Shown: in pieces, positions 56,726-64,000 of the stretch
How the letters are laid out: each line of letters opens with the position of its first letter
Position numbering within the stretch: the stretch's first letter is position 1
Assembly: GCF_037126465.1 (NCBI RefSeq)
Contig: NW_026999402.1
Location: 372,001 to 436,000, forward strand
Direction of reading: 5' to 3'
Source: Ornithodoros turicata
Taxonomy: Eukaryota; Arthropoda; Arachnida; Ixodida; Argasidae
DNA: 64,000 nucleotides
Notes under the pieces: model-generated
Databases searched by the model: none
The model's input: only the letters and a program-made list of their open reading frames with translations
Told to the model about the DNA's origin: nothing
Program-made: the position numbers and the translations under genes

Positions 56726-56932
56726 CCCTGGTCATGTGACTGATATTCGTGAGGTGATCAGATCAGCACCGGGGAGCGATCTTATATTTTGGTCACGTGA
56801 CCAAGATCAGTCGAGACCGGGAAGTGATCAGAGCAGCATCGGGGAGCGATCCTATATTATTGTTTACATGACCAAAAGCAGACCAGACGGGGAAATGATC
56901 AGGGCACCGTTGCAGGACGACCTTATATTCTC
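56726..56932. repeat. Three-copy 67-bp repeat with CACGTG E-box
   Basis: Units start near 56728, 56795 and 56862 with GGTCATGTGACTGAT, GGTCACGTGACCAAG and TTACATGACCAAAAG. Each continues with GTGATCAG or ATGATCAG, a GGGGAGCGAT-like word and CCTATATT or CTTATATT. The middle unit has a perfect GGTCACGTGACC palindrome. GTCACGTGA is a bHLH-type (CLEAR/USF-like) binding word. Function not shown. Confidence 0.8.
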
Positions 56933-57480
56933 TTGCGCTCTACCTCCTCCTTTCCCCCACCGCTGGGATCCAGTCGGGCACTATCGCCCGTTCAGGACCC
57001 GAAACCCTCATTGCGTTCCCATTCTTTCCTCGAGGGTTTGTGCTGCCTGGGTTAAGAGTAAACACTGATTAGGCCTGTGTAAAGATGACATCATTGTTTA
57101 GCTGGCTGGGGACAGATTTTGCACATAACTTGGGCAATTACTTTGGCGCAAAAGAAGTGGGTAGTTGGTCATTACAAACAAAGGTTTCAAAATTTGAAAG
57201 GAACACCGGCGACACTGTGAGAGGTTATACTTACCGAACCAGAAACAGGCGAGGAGGGCCAGCCCACCTTTAACGAACATCGGATCCTATTTCCCTGCTT
57301 CTACTACGAGAGTAACACGAAGAATTGCGTTGATAATGGGGTTACAGCTTATATTAACAAGCATTGCACTCCAGGAACACCTGCGCAAACAAGTAAAACA
57401 GGAAACGCATAGTCTGACATTATATCGCGTTCGTGATGTACATTGTGAGTGGGTCATCACTCACGCAGTTTTTTTGCTTG
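56933..57480. other. Unassigned spacer
   Basis: No gene was recognised. GTGCTGCCTGGGTTAA at 57040-57055 may be a decayed transposon terminus next to a TTAA target. Confidence 0.4.
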
Positions 57481-57559
57481 TGTCTGTGAAATGAATACAC
57501 TAGTTTGCGGGAAACGTAGCAACATCCGTTGCAGTGGGCCACGTGCGCCTCCTCCGCAA

Positions 57560-59250
57560 CCTCACTGGTTGTTGACGTTGGAACAACTGTCGGTAGCATG
57601 TTGGAAATGTGGTGGTCCAGTGCTGGTTTCATCTTGACGACAGGTGCACGAAGAATATGATGTGCCCTGAAAGGTGCTGGGGATCCGAAATTGGGGTCCC
57701 ATTGATGGCACTTGAGTCGGTGGGATATGATGTAGGCCTTCTCCCCTCTGTGGGAAACGCTGCCGGATGTGGTCTACATGACGGCGTGCTACTGATCCGT
57801 CGTGGGTCTTAACCAGGAAAGACCGAATGCCGACCTTTTGTAGGACCACTGCTGAAATTCATTTCGGTTTCGTATGTAGACTGGCTGGTGGCCTTGAAAT
57901 TTCCTTGCGCTTCCGTCGGTGTCAATGGTTTGCGCAGAATAATCGGGTGGCGGGGTGGTGTCTGGGTGCATGCGGTCAAAAAGTGTTGACCATTGACGAC
58001 CGAACATGAGCTGAACTGGCGTGTGTCCCGTGGACGTGACTGTTGAATGTTGCTGATAGAGAGCCTAGATTTCCTTCAGAGGGCTGTCTCGTGCCGAGGC
58101 TTTTGCAGTGCACGCTTGGTCTCAGCAACCATTCGTTCGACTTGTCCACTATTTGCTGGCTGATATCGGGCGGATGTGAGGTGGGTGATACCATTCCTTT
58201 TGCAGAAAATCTCCATTTCACGAGAAAAGAAATTAGGCGCGTTATCGGTGACCAAAAGACGTGGCACGCCAAATGTAGCAAAAAGTGAACGCAATGCGTC
58301 CAGCACAGCGCTAGTCGTCACTGGTTTGACCTCAACCACTTGGAGAAGGCATCAACAGCTACAAGGTATGATGTACCTTCAATCGGACCAGCAAAATCCA
58401 AATGCGCAACGTGCCAAGGAGAGTCAGGACGTTTCTATGTGCGCGCGGGAGTGGCATGTGAGGACGACGCATGACTTTGACAGATATTGCACCTTCCAGC
58501 GCACATTTCAATGTCTTTGTCCAAATGAGGCCACCAGAAGTGGCTTCTTGCACAGGCTTTCATGGCTGACATTCCGGGGTGGTTACCGTGCAAAAGCTTC
58601 AAAGCAGCTCCCCGTAGAAATTCTGGTAGAACAACTCGCGAGCCCCAAAGCACGACGGTGAATGACCAGTTCCATGTGGTCGGTTCAGAATGTTTTGAAA
58701 GCTTCTGCTTGCCAGTCAATTGTTTTGCCTTCCTGTAAGCCTTTGAAGACGGTCGACAGTAAGGAATCCTTTGCCGTGTGTTGGGCAATTCGTTCTGCAG
58801 TTCAGCATGGACAGCTTTCAGGAGCAGAACATTGCCAAGTACTTTAGCGTCGTTCATTTTGGAAGGAAGGGGCAAACAACTCAAGTTATCTGCGTTCTGG
58901 TTAAATAGGCCCGGGCAAAAGTGTAGCTCGTAGCTGTAGCTCTGCACTCTAGCTGCCAGCAGTGTACTGGTGAAAGCGTGTGATTCCGAAGATGATCGCC
59001 AGGCCTTCTTTATCCAGCTGTGTGTAATATCCTTTCGCTCTGTCGCAATGTCCGTGACGCGTATACCACTGGTCGCTCGCAACGAGAATCGTAGCATTGG
59101 GACAACACTGCTCCAGGGCCATACGGTGAAGCATCGCAGGATAAATAAAGAGGACGGGTTTGATTGAAATGTGTCAGGACTTGAGACGAAGCCAGCAGTT
59201 CGCTGAGGGGGGTCCAAGCGTCCTTCCGTGGTTAACTCCATGTCCACGTC
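57560..59250 (-). pseudogene. pol: Ty3/gypsy Pol (K02A2.6-like): RNase H and integrase
   Basis: Minus strand, 59250 downward. RNase H remnants are YTQLDKEGLAIIFGITRFHQ (about 59030) and then NADNLSCLPLP, the usual NxADxLSRLP end. The integrase zinc site is LLHGNHPGMSAMKACARSHF and CAGRCNICQ (HHCC), at about 58590-58480. The core has KPVTTSAVL and LLVTDNAPNFFS (catalytic Asp), then ARYQPANSGQVERMVAETK (Glu) at about 58130. The C-terminus has MFGRQ, HPDTTPPP and FLVKTHDGSVARRHVDHIRQ. Frame shifts separate the parts. RT and gag are missing; the 5' side is cut at 59250, right where the second MITE/foldback copy begins. It differs from the other gypsy lineages here. Confidence 0.85.
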
Positions 59251-59261
59251 AGTAGTATATG

Positions 59262-59436
59262 ATCAGCTCAAGTATCCGGAAACTCACAACTTGGTCTAAA
59301 CATGATTTAATTAGCAATTAGAGTTAATTGGGACACCCCACAGTAATTAGGATCATTGAGTGAGTCATTACACTAATTGGGGAGCATCTAACTGGTGTCC
59401 AGACCACTGTGTGAGTTTCCGGCTACTTGAGGTGAT
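59262..59436. mobile_element. MITE, second copy (175 bp)
   Basis: Left end CTCAAGTATCCGGAAACTCA and right end TGAGTTTCCGGCTACTTGAG are inverted with about one mismatch; the wider 26-bp ends have two. The interior matches the copy at 46454-46623, including GTCATTACACTAATTGGGGA. It abuts the truncated gypsy pol at 59250. Confidence 0.85.
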
Positions 59437-59759
59437 AAAGATTAAAAAATAGGTAGAGATAGAGTGAAGAGGAGGAGTTTAGTTGAAGATCAACGACACT
59501 ATCTTGAAGAAAGCGGTCCGGAACCGCCGCTGACCATCGCTGGGCGGCGGAGCACAGAGGCAGATTGCAAAGCACCTTCAGCTGTGACCACCAGTTTCGG
59601 ACATCCTGTGACGTCAGCTCTGACGTCATCATGACATGTCTGGGCAGGTTACAGCAGCTCTGGACATGCCAGGAGAAAAACACTCGTAATTCAGAGGAAC
59701 GCAAACTGCTGTGAAGAAAGCAAGAGTAAATATGCTAACCATCAATAGCTAAAAACAAA

Positions 59760-62340
59760 AAGAATTAGTTACACAACAAATGAGCCCCCCACCACAGCAC
59801 TCACGGGGAGAGCAGAAGGATGCGACTGCCCCATCCGACAGCCAAGCACAAAACTGAATCGTAATGCTTTTTTCTCCTCTATAAAGTCACGCATCTGCAC
59901 CCCCCTAGTAGTTACTTCCTCAACTAACTTCATGCCAAAATTATTAAGAATCATGTCAGTGCTACTCCTGTTCCCAGGGCAGAAGAAGATATAAAATGGC
60001 GGAGATGCCCGGACAACAGCAACCAGCACCCGACAGGGACGGGCACGGAAGCCGCAGACAAAGCGAAGACAAAGTTGTGAAAGAATTAGTTGCACAACAA
60101 ATCAGCCCACCACAACAGCAGTCACAGGAGCACAAAACGATACGTCCATTCCATCCCAGAGCCAGGCACAGAGCTGAATCGTAATGCCTTTTTCTCATCT
60201 ATAAAGTCATGCATCTGTCCCCATTGCGGTTACTGAACTAATTTAATCGCAAAATTATTAGGAATTGTTCTAGCACTATTCTCATTCAAATCAAGGGCGC
60301 GACAAGCACTAGCGTCATCATCAACGATCAACATGAATGTTTCTCAACCAAAAAAGAAAAAATACAAAGCTAGAGGCATCAACAGAGGAAAGCATGCAGG
60401 TCGGGGCATGTCAGGAGCGCTGTTACATGGGGAAAAGCGCATGAGCGCTGGGCAACAGAGGAAAACAACCACAGGAAAACACTTGAACAGAGTGAAAAAG
60501 ACACTCTCCGCTATCGGACACGTACACTGCATTCCCTCATTGTAAATCCGCACGACAAAAAAAACACCACAACCGTCACACACCATTCACCAGTGACTAA
60601 CCACACATCCGCACCACGTCAGAGGCAAACAGAATCCTACCAAAGCTACGCTCTTCAACTAACAAGCAACACCATTGCTAGTGTAGCGCGATCCAAGGAG
60701 GGACAACCGGGAGCCTCGGAAGGTCAATCGAAAGCGATTTATTCGCAGCGCACGGGGACCGTGATCGTATGATCGTATGAACGTATGATCGTCGCGACCA
60801 TTTTCGTCTCGATATACCTCTAGTAGTAGTGTCGTTGCAAAGGATCCATAGAATAAGGATCATTGTCCTCTATTATTGCATCACTGCTGTCTTCGCGAGG
60901 AAATCTCTGGATAGCGACGACAGGTAACATTGTCACAGGTAACATTGTGAACATGTCAAATCGCTGCTTTCCAAGGTGGCACCCAGTCGGAGTTGTAACC
61001 GATTGTTGCAGTCAATAGATTTTTCTGTCGCCTTTCGAAAAGTTGCGGTTTGAAACATTGGAACTACATGCTGAAGTGTTCTTGCAGACGGGAGCAAGAC
61101 GCTCACGCATTCTCGGCACGCAGCACAGAACACGAAACACACCAGGAAGTCTGTACTGGCCTAGCAAATGCTTTGCAGTCGAAGGAAGCAAAACTCACGT
61201 TCCTGGTGGGTTCAGTGAAGTCCAGAAATATATTGGCTCCCTAATAGCGAACTGTTCATCACTTCCCCAATGTCAATCTGCGTAGCAGACGGCTCTGCAG
61301 AAGAAACTGGCCGGTTTGGCGGAAGAAACCAAGCCAAAAATCATGCCAAGCCGGAGCACGAGCAGCCCACGAATGTGTCGATGACACAGGGTTTGCGAGC
61401 CACAAGACCGAATGTCAGTGAAACTAAAAATTCACTTTTTCGAAAAACCGCGAGGAGTTTGGGATAACTATCTTGCACACATAATCAGTGCTCCCTTATG
61501 AACACATCGTGTGAGTACCATTCCATTCTGTAACACTCGATAAATCGGCGTAGCTGAGATTTAAGTGGTTTAGTTTAAAAATGATGAGAGCTACAGTGTG
61601 TAGCGAATGATGTTCACATTTACCCGTTCCACTCTATAGTATTCTTGCAAAATGTATGGGTACAAGGAAATAAAAGACGGTCGACTGGCGATATCCTATT
61701 ACATCCCGAACGAAGACCTATTGTTTCGCATCCGTATACATATATGTCTTTACCGCGTTTTGACGATGGTTGGATAATTATTGACTTGAGGAATAATATG
61801 AATTTATGTGGTTGTGAATTGACTTTGGGTTTACACTCGATTTGGCTACAAAAAGTGTGACAGTGCGCGTGCTCTTTTGTGAAGCTGGGACCCCACTTGG
61901 CAAGTAAGTTGCTTGTGTGTGCCTTTTCGGGTGGTACGAGCGATAAATTTATGCACTATTGCGTGAAATATTGGGTTAAAAAATTAGGGTAGTCGCGTTA
62001 GCATTGCTATCTGTAGGATAGGCCGATTGTTTTTAATGGAATTGCCTCGCGAACCTGGTGAAGTCTTTGTTTTGGGCAGGCTATTTTATGAGTGCCCGAC
62101 GCCAGTCCAGTCGCGGTGCATTTGATAAGCCTTCCTGAAGCAGTGTGCTTTGTTCTTGTAGTGTGGTGCATGCCTTTAGCTCCAACTCTATCAGCAGAAA
62201 TGAATAGGAGTGTTTGTTTGTTTGTTAGTATGTGTCTGTCACGTTCGTAGCACTGTTCAAGCTTTGTTTTCTTTGCGAAAATTCAGACTTTTGTATTAAG
62301 CTGTCCGAGAAGAAGTGACTTTCCCTGCTCGCTGAAAGGG
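59760..62340. mobile_element. Second, rearranged copy of the FB3 family
   Basis: 59870-59990 and 60180-60300 match module b of FB3; they belong to an approximately 310-bp local duplication repeating AGAATTAGTT and CTGAATCGTAATGC. Module c follows at 60300-60640, complementary to 51880-52160. Further right, 61620-62340 is the inverse of the FB3 core at 50510-51240, sharing for example AACAAACAAACAAACAAACA-type and CACCAGGTTCGCGAGGCAAT words. Between them (60650-61600) is sequence not seen in FB3. There are no coding motifs. Confidence 0.75.
60650..61620. other. Unassigned sequence inside the second foldback copy
   Basis: Contains TGTAGCGCGATCCAAGGAGG and a GATCGTATGATCGTATGAAC patch of overlapping GATCGTATGA words (60760-60790). 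The frame at 61043-61285 has no recognised domain. Confidence 0.45.
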
Positions 62341-62901
62341 ACCGAAAAGTGAATATAAACCTATCGAAACTTTATGTTCAGCGAAAAGCTTGAACCTTCA
62401 AAAGTTCAAATATCAAAGAACTCCGCTGAAATCACTGTAGTTTTTCTGAAATCGAATTTTCCATAATTGCATGTCCATGGCCCTAGTAGGAAACCGAGCA
62501 GTCTGTCAATAATTGCATGGCCCCGCGCCATCTGTCGAGGACGCATGTAATATGCGCACTTCCGGGCGCTAATCCGGCGAAAACGAAAATGGCAGTGGGC
62601 ATTTGTGACCACTTTATACTACGTCGAGAATGTCGAGCCCCTTGAACATGAGTGCGCTAGACTTCCGCATTCGAGAACTGTCGCTCACACAGAACTGTTG
62701 TTCGTGCGTTAGCGTGGTGGAAAGTGTGTTCTACGCAGCAGAAGATTACTCGTCCAGAGATTAATCGGAGTCACATTCGTCCTCAGCAGTACCTCACCGT
62801 GCCGTGAACATGCACTGCTTTGTGAAATGTTCATGTATCAGGCAGAAGCACTTGTGTAAGCCGAAACAAGCGCTGGTTTTTCGTCGTGCAGGTGTTTTTG
62901 T
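62341..62901. other. Unassigned sequence upstream of a possible gene
   Basis: No element ends were recognised. CCATAATTGCATG and CAATAATTGCATGG (about 62461 and 62508) form a short repeat. It could be a 5' flank or UTR of the ORF that follows. Confidence 0.35.
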
Positions 62902-63243
62902 GTGAAATGCAAACTGACGGATATGTCTGACGCTTTTTGCTGCCGAGAGGTAGAGAATGCATGTGGAAGGCAGACAGATAATTGCACCAGAACTAACGAA
63001 TATTTCGAAATACTGTGCCTTGACACTGAAGTACTGCAAGTGTCTTGTACATACATCCGAGAAACCGAAGAGCATGGTCTTTATGCGCTACTTGAACGGC
63101 AAACTGGACGGAAAACCCTTATTTCTGCAGGAAGTTCCGTTATACCACCTGTCTTCTATTCACAAGAAGGATATGAGGTGCTCCGAGAAAATACAATAGA
63201 AAGTAGTCCACTGGATCTCGATCTGCGTCATGCATGCAATTAG
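62902..63243 (+). CDS. Hypothetical protein, possibly P2RX7_C-like (113 aa)
   Basis: This open frame does not belong to any transposon I recognise. Residues about 8-60 read DAFCCREVENACGRQTDNC and then YFEILCLDTEVLQVSCTY. Their spacing resembles the zinc-binding P2X7 intracellular C-terminal domain (P2RX7_C), with a CCRE word, a later Cys, then a CLxxxVL motif. That domain occurs in many arthropod transposon-associated and stand-alone proteins. The continuation expected in that family (an aromatic YR-rich segment) is not visible, so it may be truncated or split by an intron. The match is by memory of the family and weak. Length and context do not decide between a host exon and a relic. Confidence 0.35.
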   Translation: MKCKLTDMSDAFCCREVENACGRQTDNCTRTNEYFEILCLDTEVLQVSCTYIRETEEHGLYALLERQTGRKTLISAGSSVIPPVFYSQEGYEVLRENTIESSPLDLDLRHACN

Positions 63244-64000
63244 GGATGCTTTCTCATCAGTGGGCAGACTTGTAGAAATGTTGATGTCAGCATATTTTCA
63301 TTTCGTGCTTGCTGCAAGTTTTTTCTCGTTGCTTTTTCTTTGCTGTCACAGCATATTATAATTTCTAGTTTGTTCCTGGAGGGTTAAGTAACCTGTGGGC
63401 ATAGATTTATTTGTAGGTTATACTCATGTCTCAACTGCATATGTCAGGAGTAAGTAAGATAATTTTCATCAGTGTCATCCAGCTGAACTGTGTTCATAAC
63501 CTTTTAGTATACTTCTTAGTGACCACATTTCCAAATGTCAATTAATATTTGAACCAAGATTGGGATTAAACACTTAACTCTGTTTTGCTGGACGGAGTAC
63601 TTGTAACTGATTTATTATCATGTCACCAACTAACATTTCTAAAGAAGGACTTGAGGGCTGACTTCAATTATTATTAACCCTTTATCTGGGTTCAAAGTTA
63701 ACCATGCACCATTGGTGTGCATAGTACTCCAAAATGGCTAAATAATTTATTGCATAAGTTCTCTGTCACTGTAATTGAGATGTACTTTTGTAAAGTGCTT
63801 TTGACAGCCCTGCAAATTGAAACTGGCTTCAGTGTACACTACAAATGCATCGTAACATTTGATTGAAATATAATATAAGAGCAGAAGCAACGTTTTGTCA
63901 CAACCCAAACTATATCTTTCTTTTTTATCGTCCAGGGATTTAGGAAACAGAGTAGGACTTCCTGCCCTCTGATGTTTTGACATACTTGATAGAGTTGTAA
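63244..64000. other. Unassigned AT-rich sequence
   Basis: Nothing was recognised. It could be 3' UTR or intron of the preceding ORF, or intergenic DNA. Confidence 0.4.

Noticed and set aside
57040..57056. piggyBac-like terminus (TTAA followed by CCCAGGCAGCACA on the minus strand)
   Set aside because: A similar word occurs at 44397 without TTAA. No partner terminus or transposase was found, so no element could be delimited.
63747..63983. Minus-strand 78-codon frame near the right edge
   Set aside because: No domain, AT-rich context and no supporting signals.

Overview
The window reads as repeat-dense chromosomal DNA from an arthropod, most likely a hard tick. The main evidence is a tRNA-headed SINE (32852-33190) whose body resembles the Ruka-like SINEs known from ticks, together with I-clade LINEs, mariner and pogo-like DNA elements and several Ty3/gypsy lineages. 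The species assignment is inference. I found no intact host gene. Nearly all recognisable coding sequence belongs to decayed transposable elements. One weak exception is a possible P2RX7_C-like ORF at 62902-63243.

Layout. (1) 1-14878: about 68 head-to-tail copies of a 218-bp satellite. It has two sequence subfamilies (boundary near 7.4 kb), higher-order multi-monomer periods and a homogenised right edge. The array runs off the left end and stops inside a LINE reverse-transcriptase fragment (14878-15100). (2) 15.1-21.9 kb: mostly featureless, but with a hammerhead-ribozyme-like core (15629-15652, minus strand) and a foldback element built from 128-bp tandem units in opposed arms (17355-19385). 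(3) 21.9-23.2 kb: gypsy pol and LINE fragments fused back to back, plus a headless SINE. (4) 23269-29380: a Ty3/gypsy element of CsRn1 type with two roughly 130-bp LTRs, a tRNA-Trp-like primer site, a CHCC gag and a decayed pol. A second, unrelated foldback (26941-28806) is nested in its integrase. (5) 29.6-37.6 kb: a pogo-like MITE, a mariner relic, the SINE, and a second gypsy lineage with an in-frame gag-RT deletion fusion. That gypsy lies between two related 200-bp direct repeats that could be its LTRs. (6) 41.3-44.1 kb: an I-clade LINE in two opposed pieces, with the geometry expected of a twin-priming inversion. (7) 46.45-53.25 kb: a very large foldback with mirror-image modular arms. 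(8) 53.3-59.25 kb: a scrambled LTR-primer site-integrase-RT gypsy remnant, an internally deleted mariner, an E-box-containing tandem repeat and a third gypsy pol (minus strand). (9) 59.26-62.34 kb: a second, rearranged copy of the large foldback family. (10) 62.4-64 kb: largely unassigned.

No genes here work together as a pathway. The shared theme is serial insertion, inversion and deletion of mobile DNA beside a satellite array, as in pericentromeric or other heterochromatin. The least explained structures are three sequence-unrelated foldback families within 36 kb, above all the 47.0-53.2 kb one with its a-b-c-b / b-c-b-a arms and a second copy whose middle is inverted. Every coordinate and similarity was read by eye from the sequence and family recognition. 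No database search was run.
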